From assembly GCA_029931535.1 (NCBI GenBank), contig JAQPZY010001579.1:4082501-4146500 (forward strand): a stretch of 64,000 nucleotides of DNA, in the 5' to 3' direction. The stretch is from Margaritifera margaritifera (lineage: Eukaryota > Mollusca > Bivalvia > Unionida > Margaritiferidae). This document shows positions 27,359-38,679 of this stretch, piece by piece; position 1 is the first letter of the stretch; each line of letters opens with the position of its first letter. The translations under genes and the position numbers were made by a program. The notes under the pieces were generated by a model that saw nothing but the letters and a program-made list of their open reading frames with translations, made no database searches and was not told the origin of the DNA.

Positions 27359-27425
27359 ATTTTATTAAAGAATTAGACAGACGGGTTCGTTCCAGACACA
27401 TTCATTTGAATTGGATAATTCAATA
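27359..27425 (+). repeat. Direct repeat B, left copy, beside Polinton remnant 1
   Basis: Ungapped comparison of 27,361-27,420 with 35,231-35,290 gives 43 of 60 identical bases; the core 27,386-27,407 matches 35,256-35,277 at 20 of 22. Both copies have the same orientation, so they are not Polinton-style terminal inverted repeats. They lie just outside the POLB and INT ends of remnant 1. Confidence 0.6.
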
Positions 27426-28076
27426 TTTTTTCCAAGCGTTCCAAATAGGGAAATTTGTGTTGCGATACCTTTAGAACAATATATGCGGATAAATAAAGAA
27501 ATAAAATAAAACGAACTGGCTGACGTACTAGAAATATGTCACATAATCTATTGTACGTAAAAGAAATATCGTATGACTCACATACTACAAACGTGATACA
27601 GGATCTAATGTACGCAAAAAAGGCGATTTAACAATAAAAGAAAATTAAGCGTATGGCTAACACGCTAGAAGTGTGACACAGGATCTAGCGTGCGCAAAAC
27701 AGGGGGAAAAAACATGAACACAGCAATTTTTCTTCAAGTTTGACAATGGATTTGGGTCGCATGGTCCTGATTCGGGCTAGTATGACATCAAACCGGTGCC
27801 AGGTGTATGAGTTGATGAGACTGTTAAATATACAGTGTAATTCAAGTGATTCAGCGATATCCCGGCCGATTTGACGTAAAAATAACTGAGGCAGCAACAC
27901 TCCCAATTCATCATTAGAAAGAACGATGAATACTCGACCAGGAGTGTAGAAAACTATCCGCAATAGGAAATGTGTCATCCCCATGGAGGTGACAAGTGGT
28001 GCAGTTCCGATATACTACAACCATGGGCAAAGGTTTTAGATACTGTATGAAATTTTCAATGAATTTTTAACCACGC

Positions 28077-31000
28077 TTGAAGAAAGTAATAATTCGAAAC
28101 ATTAGACCATTTGTTTCTGTGAATGTACAGCAAGACCTAACGATTAAACTTATGAAGAGACACACCAAGGACGGAGAGAAAATTGTGTACAAAGTATTTT
28201 ACCACAGATCAAGATCTATCAACATAATGAACAAAGGTGAAATGAATGATGTCATTATATATAGGAATTTGCTTGACTGAGTGACTAACAAACAAGTGTG
28301 CATCAGTGTACAAGTTGCTGACAGTAGAAGTTTATATTATGCCAATTAATTTTAAATACTCATGCTCCTTGCTACAATTTTAACAAGTGGACAATTTGGT
28401 TTAATCGATGTCCGTTTAAAATTGGAGACATAAGCAAATTTATATATCTATAAATGTGTATGAAATATGAAGGAGTAGAGAGCAGTATGGAGAGAAACTA
28501 TATTAAATCTCATAGAGTAACGGAAACAAAGAAAGTCCGACAGTTGACATGCTGATTATATTTGCTTCTACAAATCATAACAAGAACAAAGATGGAAGGT
28601 ACCATTACGTTAGGATAAAGAATTTATCAAGGCAAGTATCTAGCTAAATTTATAAACACAAACATAAAAATTCATATGTAATACATGTTTAAATATTTTT
28701 AAAAAATCTTGAATAGTTATCAGAAAACAAAAGATTATGCTATGGTGTAGGCAACTCAATAGACATAATGCTTGAACAGGGATCAGTTGTAGGTTTTAGA
28801 AATTTTCATCATCATTTAAAAATTTTGTATGCTGTTTGATGCAATTCGGAAAGCATCATCGTACTGTACTCGAAGACTCGGTGCTGCGTACCACAAAAAC
28901 GTAATAGTGATAATTATCAAACATATATATCCTTGAAAGGAAAAAAGACAACTAGAGACGTTCCTTCCACATTTTGCATGTATGAGAAGACAATTCACAA
29001 ATTTTACAAACCAATCGTGTACAGTGGACTTGATTGCATTCAGGTGTTTTACAAATGGCTTGATAAGATAACAAAAATAGTGTGCAAAGAATTAAGGTCT
29101 AAAAAAGCAAAACCTGTGGTGTACACAGAAGATGACGGAAAGCATTTTAACTTAATAAATACATGTCATATTTGTAACGAAAAATTTAAAAAAATATATT
29201 ACTGACACGACTTTTTCACTGGTAAATACAGAGGTTATGTTTATGCAATTTAAGTTTCAAATACAAAAACTATACTCCTTTTTTCATTTACAGCTTGTTA
29301 ATCTATTTATCAAAAAGCTTTTAAAAATCAACCTGCTCAAGAGGTAGAAATAATACTGATGCAATTTTGTTTTTCATTTAGCAAGGATTCCATAGATTAT
29401 GGCTTCATAAAGGATGGTAAGAAAATAAACTAAGAAAAATAACAATTAGTTTTGTCTATAGAGCAGTTGGGTAAGAATTTAAACTATGATAGATTTGTTG
29501 ATACAATTGAAATGTATGTGCAATATTGAAGAAAGACATTAATTAGTGCGAATACATGGATAGCTTTGAGAGGTTTCATTAAACAACTGTACCATTCAAA
29601 TAAAGTTATATTCAAGTTTAATGAATAAAACATATCCAACGACCATTACTGGTATGTACAGTATGTGATATCACACTTCAACCTTAAAACAGTATATGGT
29701 CTAAAACTATTACGTGTAACACAATACGTAATGTTGTGTGACATCATCGAAGAATTTATCAATGTCTGTATAAAACACTATACAATGTATACATCACATT
29801 AATACAGTGCACATGGCTTAACTCATGATGCGTGTTTCAAAATATCAGGTATCAAATTATAACTAGTGACAGACTATGACTTGTCTCGTGATTGAATGTG
29901 GAATATGTGATGAAATTAGTTTGATACCACATAAGTACTCAATAGCAAATAACGAGTTCTGTGCAAACAAAGATCTTGTTGGCTCAGCCAACAAGGAAGG
30001 AATGACTAAGTCCGATGGTAAGAAACACACATTATGGTGGTTATGATGATACAAAATCATAATCAGTCATTATTTAGATATGACCCAAAAATGTATATGA
30101 ATGGGCCACAAGTCAAGACATGCCGGAAAGAAAAAGAAAAAAGTTCTGATGGGCAAATTAAAAACAAATTAGAGGAAAATCTGTTCAATATACCTGACAA
30201 TAGTAATACTGGTTCATTCTTGAATACGAATTTGGATATATCAAGACATCTGCATAATCAGGTCAAGAACTACTTATTTGTACCTGAAAAGCTTGCACTA
30301 GACGAAATTGATTTATCTCCATTGCAGAAGGTTTTGATAAGCGGCTTCAGGCGCACAAAAAAGAATGGCTTGTTTGAACAGCAACCTTGGCTTAAATCAT
30401 ACATTGAACTGAATACTAGTTTCAGACAAAAAGCTAATAATGACTCTGAAAAGGTCTTATTGAAGGTAATGCACAACTGCGTATTTGGAACAGTTCGACT
30501 TTGTTCGCAAGAGAACAACAATACAAATATGTACAGAAGAAGAAAATCAAGTTTTAAATATCAAAATGAGTTATAATTCGCCAGAAGAACAATTATTGAC
30601 GATGACATAGTGCTCGTCAGTATCAAAAACAAAGATAAAATTAATCGAACATATATATGGTGGTCAGAGTTATAGCAAATGTTTATGTACTAATTATATT
30701 ACAACAACCTCAAAAATTAATCTGGTGAAAAGTTAACTTTGTTTTTCTGATACTATTTCATTATGTATATCTGTTGTGAAATTCCACAGATACGTGAAGG
30801 ATGACATAAAGTTCTATGACATTAGTGCATATCCTAAGGACAGATACATGAAGGATGACATAAAGTTCTATGACACTAGTGCATATGCAAAGGACAAAAT
30901 CCAGGACTTACCTCAAGCGAACAAAATATATGTTGGATTATTCAAAGATGAACTAACTGGCACACAAGTCACAGAGTTTGGTGTGTTTAGGGAGAAACTT

Positions 31001-31145
31001 TGAAATAGCAAATGTTGCTTATTGAATCACAAATACATTACCAGGAAATTAATTTACTCAGGTCATACAATTTCAAGATGTATAGAATCAAAATGAACAA
31101 AGTATCATTGTCCATGTATGACGAGAAACTTTGTTGCTTGAAAAA
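28077..31145 (+). pseudogene. POLB: Protein-primed DNA polymerase B of Polinton remnant 1
   Basis: Segments in order: N-terminal domain (28,077-28,280), a region with HYVRIKNLSRQV (about 28,595-28,635), a zinc-binding HICNEKF segment followed by TGKYRG (29,160-29,240), HYYSAHG-like and VTDYD segments (about 29,780-29,880), an acidic/aliphatic palm stretch to NTSFRQKANNDSEKVLLKVM and NCVFG motif B (30,405-30,490), and motif C at 30,749-30,760. The motif C codons read Asp-Thr-Ile-Ser, so the second catalytic aspartate is lost. A 54-bp tandem duplication follows (30,788-30,895), and the C-terminal NKVSLSMYDEK segment ends near 31,145. Many stops and frame changes occur. The enzyme would replicate element DNA using a protein primer. 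Converges on the ATPase gene within a few bases. Confidence 0.85.
30788..30895 (+). repeat. 54-bp tandem duplication inside POLB of remnant 1
   Basis: Units 30,788-30,841 and 30,842-30,895 match at 50 of 54 positions and keep the reading frame, giving two copies of a KDDIKFYD-containing 18-residue segment just after motif C. Confidence 0.93.
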
Positions 31146-31147
31146 AT

Positions 31148-31530
31148 AAACACTTTACCATAGGACATGTCAGAACCGTCTATTCCAAAAGACACTGCGA
31201 GCCTCATTAAAAGTTTGTTTGTTTCGTTTTGCCTCAAAGTATCTACAATCTCACGTTATGAGTCATCTGTGCTGATATTTTTTTCAAGGAAGATAGTCTC
31301 CATGGCTATTTTGTCCTTACTATATAAGACAACCAACAACTGCTTATTTTCTAAACATTCTTTCATTACAGAGTTGTAATTTTGTACTATGAACCAAACA
31401 GATATTTCAAAATATTTACCACTAGAAGCTATGTAATACGTGGTGGTGGTCGGGTTGCAGTCATCAATTAGAAACAAAGTATTAGTTCCTTGGTACATAT
31501 CAACCTGTGACCTAATCTTCTATGTAATGT
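31148..31530 (-). pseudogene. ATP: Polinton packaging ATPase, C-terminal part (remnant 1)
   Basis: On minus, the open stretch 31,498-31,256 contains TLFLIDDC (about 31,478-31,455), a Walker B of the FtsK/HerA-type ATPase that Polintons use for genome packaging, then ISVWFIVQNYNSV, the expected downstream helix, and LYSKDK. After a frameshift near 31,257 the reading continues as VDTLRQNE to about 31,148. The upstream half lies beyond the LINE at 34,562-34,800. Relatives would pump DNA into capsids. Broken by shifts and by the insertion. Confidence 0.82.
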
Positions 31531-31541
31531 ATCTTCGGGAT
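31531..31541 (+). repeat. Target-site duplication, left copy (atcttcgggat)
   Basis: Eleven bases matching 34,551-34,561 at 10 of 11. They bound the LINE exactly: the left copy precedes the LINE 5' end and the right copy follows its GATGA-type tail. Confidence 0.75.
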
Positions 31542-31547
31542 GGTGAA

Positions 31548-34540
31548 ACTACCATCAAAGTACGGGCAAGAGATAACATCACCATTGGAACGTGGAATGT
31601 CAGGATATTAGGACCAGCAGGGAAACTCGCAAAGCTAACTCATGAGTTGGGAAGATACCAATGGCACATCATTGGACTCTGCGAGATGCGCTGGAAGAAT
31701 TTCAGAGAGAGATCAACAGATGAAGGACACAGGATCTACCTCAGTGGACATGAGGACAAGCATGAGCATGGAGTCGGATTTATGGTACATAAGGACATTG
31801 TGAGTGCAGTCATGGGTTCTCGACCTGTGTCTAACAGGCTGATTACCATCCGCTTGAGGGCATCTCCATTTGTGAGTGCAGTCATGGGTTCTCGACCTGT
31901 GTCTAACAGGCTGATTATCATCCGCTTGAGGGCATCTCCCTTAAAAATCACCATCATAGAGGTTTATGCGCAACATCTGACCATGATGATGAGGAAATGG
32001 ATGCGTTCTTCTACGACCAGCTTCAAATTCATATTGACCAGACACCCAAGAAGGATATTCTAGTTATTCAAAGAGACTGGAATGCCAAGATAGGAGTAGA
32101 CGCACAGGCAGACTGGCATGAAGTCGGTGGTCCATGTTGTAATGAACAGACCAATGAGAGAGGAATCAAGCGCCTGGACTTCGCCACCTATAATAACCTA
32201 GTGCTAACGAATACCCTTAGCCCCCACAAATTATCTAGAAGATGGACTTGGCACAGTCCAGACGGAAAACATCACAACCAAATTGACTACATCTTGGTGA
32301 GGAAGCGCTTCCAGTCTAGCGTTAACAATGCCAGAACACGTAGCTTCCCAGGAGCGGACATAGGAAGGGACCATGACTTACTGATGATGACTTTCAAACT
32401 TCGTCTGAGGAAGACCAAGACAGGTTAGGACCAGGCTTGAACTTGAAAAACTTAAAGATCCAAGCGTGGCACAAGCATTTGAAGCATCAATAGATGGCAC
32501 ATTTGTACCACTCACAATTCTGGGTGCTGAAGAAATAAATCTAGACTCCTTGATCACCACATTCAACACGGCAATAATAGGCACAGCCAACGAGATCCTT
32601 GGCAAGCATCGTAGGATAAAGAAGCCCTGGGTCACAACAGATATCCTCGACCTCTGTGATGTGAGGAGAAAACTGAAAAGGAAGCTAGGAGACCTTGAAG
32701 AAGCAGAAAAATACAGGGAGATTAACAACATGATTAAGAAGAGCTTAAAGAGAGCGAAGGAAAGCTGGTTAAAGGACCAATGTAAGGAAGTCGAGAAAAG
32801 CCTGAACCAGAATAACAGTAAAAGGCATACGAGTTGGTGAAATACCTGACAACAGATACGCAGGAGAGATCTTCCACGATCCAGGACAAGGCTGGTAAGA
32901 GTCTCACATAAGATCAAGAGATTCTTAACAGATGGACGGAATAATGTTCAGAGCTTTACAACCAGGAGACGTCTGGAGACCAAGGTGTACTAAACGTACC
33001 ACTGACCACAACAGAGGTTAACCACCCGATCCTCAGGAAAGAAGTAGAGGCTGCAGTAAAGGCACTAAAGAAAGGGAAATCAGCTGGGGTAGACAATATA
33101 CCAGCAGAGCTTGTTCAAGCAGGAGGAACCTTCATGATAGACGTCCGCACAACAATCTGCAACAAAATATGCAAACAGGAGAATGACTCACCCCATGGAC
33201 CCAGTCTCTGATCATCACCCTTCCTAAGAAAGGGAATCTGCAGCTGTGCCAGAACTTCCAAACAATCAGTCTCATCAGTCACCCAAGCAAGGTTATGCTT
33301 AAGATCATCCTCAACAGACTGAAACCTCAAGCAGAGCACATCATCGCTGAAGAACAGGCAGGTTTCAGAGCAGGACGTAGCACTATTGAACAGATCTTCA
33401 ATCTTAGAATCCTCTGTGAAAAGTATCTGCAGCATCAACAGGACCTTTATCATGTCTTCATTGAATTGAGGATTTCGAGAAGGTATGGCATGCAGCCTTG
33501 TAAGCCACCATGCGGATATACAACATAAACGCAAAACTAGTCAGCATCATCGAAAACCTGTATGACAAGGCCACCAGCGCAGTTCTCGTCAATGGCAACA
33601 TATGAGATTGGTTCAGAACCACAGACGGAGTCAGACAGGGATGCCTTCTCTCACCAACTCTCTTCAACACCTACCTGGAAAGGATCATGTCCGATGCCTT
33701 GGAAGACCATGAGGCCAGTGTCAGTGTTGGAGGCAGAACAATCACCAAAGTTCGCTTCGCTGATGATATGGATGGCTTAGCAGGAGATGAACAAGAACTG
33801 GAAACCTTAGTGAACCGTCTCAACCAAGCATCACTAAGGTATGGGATGGAGATCAGCGCTGAAAAGACCAAGCTAATGACAAACAACCCGAGTGGCATCC
33901 AAAAAGGAAATAAGAGTGAATGGACAGAAGCTGGGTACAGTACCTAGGTGCTATCGCCTCTGATGAAGGTTCAAAACCTGAGGTTCTTTCCAGGATTGCG
34001 CAGACAACAACTGCATTGGCTAGGCTGAAACCTATTTGGAAGCCCAGCAACATCACGATTGGGTCTAAGATCAAGCTTATGTGCTCGCTCGTCATGTCCA
34101 TATTTCTGTATGCATGTGAAACATGGACCCTGACTGCAGAACTAGAGAGAAGAATCCATGCCCTAGAGATGAGATGTTATCGAAGGATCCTGAAAATCTC
34201 ATAGTTAGACCACGTCTCAAATGAGGAGGTGCGCATTAGAATCAAAGGCGCAATTGGATCATATGAAGATCTGCTCACCACCGTAAAGAAACGCAAACTA
34301 AGATGGTATGGTCACATCTCACGCTCATCTGGCCTGTCAAAGACAATCTTACAGGGCACAGTGAGAGGAAAGAGAAAACAAGACAGAGAGAAGAAGAGAT
34401 GTGAAGATAATATCAAAGAGTGGACAAGCTTGGACTTTACAAAGTCCCAAAGAGCAGTGGAAAACAGGGCAAAATGGAGAGAGATTGTCGCAAAGTCATC
34501 AGTGGCGCCCCAACGACCTGCCAGGTTACGGGAGAGATGA
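31548..34540 (+). pseudogene. LINE polyprotein: APE endonuclease and reverse transcriptase
   Basis: Opens with ITIGTWNVRILGPAGKLAKL and IIGLCEMRW, the APE endonuclease N-terminus (31,585-31,710). The endonuclease continues to TWHSPDGKHHNQIDYIL (about 32,245-32,300) and the DIGRDHDLL segment. A basic linker (32,466-32,840) leads to the reverse transcriptase: KILEN-equivalent VMLKIILNRLKPQ, EEQAGFRAGRSTIEQI (about 33,350-33,400), the DF-KKAF region broken by a shift near 33,460, VRQGCLLSPTLFN (about 33,630-33,670), and catalytic FADD (33,756-33,767). The C-terminus has YACETWTLT and KLRWYGHISRSS and ends at about 34,540. TAG at 34,202-34,204 and several frame shifts break it. A 72-bp in-frame tandem duplication sits inside the endonuclease (31,800-31,943). 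Confidence 0.88.
31800..31943 (+). repeat. 72-bp tandem duplication inside the LINE endonuclease
   Basis: Units 31,800-31,871 and 31,872-31,943 are almost identical and encode two copies of a 24-residue segment containing SAVMGSRPVSNRL. Length is a multiple of three, so the frame is kept. Confidence 0.95.
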
Positions 34541-34550
34541 TGAGATGATG

Positions 34551-34561
34551 ATCTTGGGGAT
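34551..34561 (+). repeat. Target-site duplication, right copy (atcttggggat)
   Basis: Pairs with 31,531-31,541. On minus it lies within the ATPase reading that contains VIVMDPQD. Confidence 0.75.
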
Positions 34562-34800
34562 CCATCACGATCACCTTCTCATCTTCGACTAACAATATCT
34601 GTTGTAAGTTTTGTTGAACAAAAGTTGGACAAATGATTATTATTACGGTAATCGAAAACGTTCACGTATTCAGTCTATATCTGATTTAGTACAAACAATG
34701 TTTCCCCACAGTTGGTTACTCCACAAATTATGGTGTTATCAGGTTCCTTAATTACATTCATGCATGCTCTAAAGAGAATTGCGTAAGGTTCGTTAAAGCT
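34562..34800 (-). pseudogene. ATP: Polinton packaging ATPase, N-terminal part (remnant 1)
   Basis: On minus, NTIICGVTNCGETLFVLNQI (about 34,735-34,680) is a Walker A P-loop in which the invariant Lys is Glu (codon 34,702-34,704). NVFDY follows, then after frame changes KTY and VIVMDPQD near 34,560, where the LINE cuts the gene. With 31,148-31,530 this makes up one ATPase gene. The Lys replacement alone would abolish ATP binding. Confidence 0.78.
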
Positions 34801-35140
34801 GTATTGATTTTGTGTGCTAAATCTTTCCACTACATATGATTTTGTGTCTGAGTAAGTTGAAGGTATTCAATGTCTTCTTTTTCCAACAAAAGCCTTAACG
34901 TTCTAGTTGCAAAATTCTCTTCCTTCATCATACCGTATCTTTATAGGCTTTCTCTCTTCAACGATTTCTCTGCAAGCGTCACGTATTTCATAACCCGTTT
35001 TCTTTTGTGCTCTCTCAACCCACGTGTATTTTGAGAAGACTGCCATAATGTACATGCATCCACTGTTGTATTTTTCATGTGCTTTTAGGACAGAAACGTC
35101 TATCTGTCACTGGTTTTATATATGGAAATCTTTTTCTAGC
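34801..35140 (-). pseudogene. INT: Retroviral-type integrase of Polinton remnant 1
   Basis: On minus: a WQ-less QIDVSVL segment (about 35,108-35,085), then YIMAVFSKYTWVERAQKKTG (about 35,065-35,005) of the rve integrase core, IRYDEGREFCN (second acidic site, about 34,945-34,910), and STYSDTKSYVVERF (third acidic residue, about 34,875-34,835). The catalytic DDE residues are approximately in place but stops interrupt it, and the N-terminal zinc domain is not recognisable. Integrase would join element ends to host DNA. Upstream of the ATPase on the same strand. Confidence 0.8.
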
Positions 35141-35228
35141 TTGATTGTGTAATGAGTATATAGATTATTACAATACAGTACTTTTTGTGTCTAATATATG
35201 CAGCTCCGGAATATTGCTTTGATTATAT

Positions 35229-35294
35229 ATTTATTTAAAGCATTTGAGTGACGATTTCGTTCCGGATACATTCATTTTATTGAGGGAAATACAA
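35229..35294 (+). repeat. Direct repeat B, right copy
   Basis: Same-orientation partner of 27,359-27,425, lying just upstream of the integrase start. Confidence 0.6.
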
Positions 35295-35974
35295 TAGAGT
35301 GAAATCATTTTTATACTTGGTTTAGCAGAAAACGACATGTTTGTCAGTGTTTAAATTCCTGTTGGTTTCAACGAAGAATATTGTTGGTTGGGTGTTTTAA
35401 TGTTTGTTTTCTAGCAAACACAAAATTAATGGAAATTGGTATCGCTCCCCCTCCCTCACCCGGGAAATGGTGTATTCACCGTATTTTTCTCAAAAATCCT
35501 AAAAGAGTTACTATAAAACAGAAATTATTGCACATAAAGAAAAAACAAATGTCATTTCATTTCTACAAAACTGTGCGTTTTAAAAGCCAACTATCCTGCA
35601 GTGGAAAGAGCAATCGACGAAGCAGCTCGAAATTCAATTGAAAAGAGGTAATTCCTGATCACGTTCACTTTATCATACTCAGGACTTTTTTAAATCGAAT
35701 TCGGTAGTTATAGGCATTTGTAAATAATACTTATCAACAGCAATTACAACATCTTGGCTTTCTATGTACATTGGGCCAATACAAAATCAGTACTGCCGTT
35801 TTGTTATATTTTGTATCTCCAAGTACAGACAATTGTCATCACAAGGCTAGTTTAAGGTTTGTTTTATTGGTTTGGGGGTGGGGGTGCCTATATTTATAAA
35901 TTCAGTCCAGAATATTTATCACGTTTTACAGCTTATATATAATATATACAATAGATAATAATAATAATAATAAT

Positions 35975-36013
<39 letters not shown>

Positions 36014-36540
36014 GAAGAAGAAGAAGAATATTAATAATGATGATAAAAATAATATGATATTCATGATGAATTGCAGATGGTAATCATGAATGTGGTAATG
36101 ATGAAGATGATGATGGTGGTGGTGGTAGTAGTAGTGGTGGTGTTGGTGGTGATGTTGTGTTAATGATGATCAGTCTGCATTCCACGATAAAACAGCTTTT
36201 TTATTTTATTTCGGATAGTTTTGGTTTCTTCACAAAACAAGGGGAAAATCATGTCGTTACTAGATTATCTGTATATCTCAGGTACACTATTCCTCCAGGA
36301 TATGTAATCAATTTTTAGTTGCATCAAAAAGTCTCTTAGCACACGCAGCACGTTGTTAATTAGTTCACGGAATATGGTCGCACTTATTCTGAGAATGGCA
36401 TATGACTAAAAAGGACAACTCGAGTGAGTTAAAAGCTGACATTGCTTGACCCCATGCCATCAATTCAGCAAGACGGACACAACTGGTGCAAAAGAATATC
36501 TCGGGTCAGCTTCGATACTGATTATATGATCGTTCGTCGT
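35295..36540. other. Non-coding stretch with AAT, AAG, ATG and GGT runs
   Basis: AAT units 35,958-36,010, AAG/AAT to about 36,040, then GATGAT and GGT/AGT runs about 36,095-36,165. The ORF 35,381-35,641 has no recognised motif. Confidence 0.45.
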
Positions 36541-36808
36541 TAGTGTACAGTTCACTGAATTTCAATGATACAATGGATAAATATTATTTGCATTTCTTGA
36601 AATGTCAGCATTGTCAGACAGCTGATTCTATATTACATGCATCAAAGTGGATCACACTAATAAAACGACCCCCAATTAGACACTTGAAAATACTGAACAT
36701 ATCTGCGTTAAAAAGTAATATAATTATTTTTTTTCTTTTGCTATTGTCATACAACAAAACCTTTTGTTGCTTTTACCAAGGACATAAAAAAAGCTGAGTT
36801 TTTATTCT

Positions 36809-37081
36809 TTGTTGAAAAGTCAGTATTGGCGATACCACGCTGACGTATTTACTTTCCAACTTTCACCCAAGCAAGTATCTCAAGAGGAAATCATTTATAA
36901 TAAGACACTAAAATGTAGAATTCATCAGATAAGAAAGTGTTTATCTCAGTATAAACAGGAAATATTAGCCAATACATTTCATGATAAAATTAATGAATAC
37001 ATCGACAGATGTAGAAGTTTCAGAATTTTATTTTACACGAAAAGAGACTTGGGCCGTCTTTATCGTGCATATGATTTTTAA
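36809..37081 (+). CDS. Uncharacterised 90-codon ORF
   Basis: An ATG-to-TAA ORF encoding a Lys/Arg-rich, helix-prone protein with RCRSFRILFYTKRDLGRLYRA at its end. I do not recognise it. Its last codons fall in dispersed repeat A ('ctttatcgtgca'), also present at 25,990 without an extended ORF. It may be a chance ORF or a remnant of the element behind repeat A. Confidence 0.2.
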   Translation: MLKSQYWRYHADVFTFQLSPKQVSQEEIIYNKTLKCRIHQIRKCLSQYKQEILANTFHDKINEYIDRCRSFRILFYTKRDLGRLYRAYDF

Positions 37082-37460
37082 AAAAAAAAAACAGGCATTA
37101 CTGTTCAATCTCTCCATCTAAAACTAATTTCTCCTTTATGCCTCAAAACAATCAACAATATCCTTTTTTCTACTTCCAACTTCTTTACTTCAAATAATCA
37201 TCCATCACAAAATACAAACTCAAATTCTGTCCTCTTGATAAATTGAAGTTTAGAACCACTCTCAGCAGAAAATTATATTCTAGGGCAAATAGGATCGTTA
37301 GCAAACGTATCAGCCAACTAAATTCGCATTAAAGTCACTGGCAATAGGTGCATTTCCAATTGATAAATATTATCTTATAGTTCTAGGGAGGCCTCGCGGT
37401 TTTAATCTTTCAACAGAGATTGAAGATTCCAAAACTTACTAAGTGCGCACACTATTGGCA
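37044..37460 (+). repeat. Dispersed repeat A, copy 3
   Basis: Shares 'ctttatcgtgca', 'atcacaaaatacaaa' (37,206) and 'gataaattgaagtttagaacc' with the copy at 25,986-26,340, at similar spacing. Confidence 0.45.
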
Positions 37461-37509
37461 TTTAATTGGACATTTTTTTCCGTCAATTGGTTTGTATTAA
37501 CTTCTTTAT

Positions 37510-37512
<3 letters not shown>

Positions 37513-37568
<56 letters not shown>
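37513..37568. repeat. (TA)n microsatellite
   Basis: TA run of about 56 bases. Confidence 0.97.
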
Positions 37569-37570
<2 letters not shown>

Positions 37571-38610
37571 GTTAAGCATTGCATTTCGATTTTTAATTAT
37601 TTAAATCAGGTAAAAGCAGATAACGTTATAGTAACAGAGTTCAGAAAAGTCAAAATAAGGTCAAAATTATGATGTTCCATTTGTCACTGGAATAATAAAA
37701 ATCTTGTATTTCAAGCCTTCGGATAGACAAAATCATGCTTGGCAAACAAAAGAAAAGATGTAAGGTAAATATATGTCAACACCCTAAGGAGAACGAGACG
37801 CCAGAATTGATGATAATTTCAATTTGGAAACTTCTACCACAAATGATTTCTTCATTCTTTGTTGTTGTTTTGTTTTTGTTGCTGTTGTTTTTAAAATAAC
37901 TGTCGTCATGCGGCGATAGATATTTACGGAGCATAAGAAACGATGTATAAAAATGTTCAAGGATCATATTTTCCTCTACATCGTAATCGTTATGACATGG
38001 AGTAGTTCAGTACTTGAGCGTGCTGGAACTTTGAAAATTGTTTTAAATACTAATATCAGTAACAAATTAATTAATTAAAACTTTAAATTCTGATTCTCAA
38101 TTATGAAACTGTTCTAAAAATTTCCTGACCACTTTATGGTATGTTTTAACAAAAATACCGTCAAATCCCAAGACCACTCATATTTGTATAAATCAAACAT
38201 TCCCTCTTGCACCTGAGTCACATACTAATTTCCTGATTGTAGATAAAAAAAAGAAAAATATCTGGAATATTTCGGCTATGATGACAATTCTCGAACTACA
38301 ACAGCTGCCGAGCTATACCACTTATGAAACTGTAAATTAGTAAGATCACTTTTGCATAATAAATGATCGCACTCATACATTATATATCTATAGTATATAA
38401 CAGCACAAAGAAACTAAAATATATGGGTACTAAAGCAATATAAAATCAATAAATGAAGCATTAGTAGTATGCTTAATGCTGTTTATGCCAGTAATGCCAA
38501 AGCTTAATAAAGAATGTACTCTGCTAAAATGAATGAGTGTATAGAGTCCAGACCCAACAGTGATTTGTTTTATTTGTTTTTACGACTCTACACATTATTT
38601 TCACAATAAA

Positions 38611-38679
<69 letters not shown>

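Larger units (their letters stand above)
31542..34550 (+). mobile_element. RTE-like non-LTR retrotransposon inserted in the Polinton ATPase gene
   Basis: About 3.0 kb, with its endonuclease start only a few codons from the left boundary, so close to full length. The 3' end is a short GATGA-type tail (about 34,534-34,550) rather than poly(A), and the 11-base duplication flanks it. Clade assignment (RTE-like, as in the 'endonuclease-reverse transcriptase' proteins of molluscs) is by resemblance; a related clade is possible. Confidence 0.85.
27359..35294. mobile_element. Polinton/Maverick remnant 1, interrupted by a LINE
   Basis: POLB on plus (28,077-31,145) faces ATPase and integrase on minus (35,140 to 31,148), a known Polinton gene order. 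No capsid or protease gene is readable, so the element is incomplete or those genes have decayed beyond recognition. No terminal inverted repeats were found; the limits are set by direct repeat B. The 31,542-34,550 interval is a later LINE insertion. Confidence 0.8.

Noticed and set aside
27685..27984. 99-codon minus ORF left of Polinton POLB
   Set aside because: Considered as a Polinton accessory gene, but no motif was recognisable and it overlaps no conserved region.
31736..32917. Minus-strand ORFs opposite the LINE
   Set aside because: Antisense shadows of the endonuclease and linker region.
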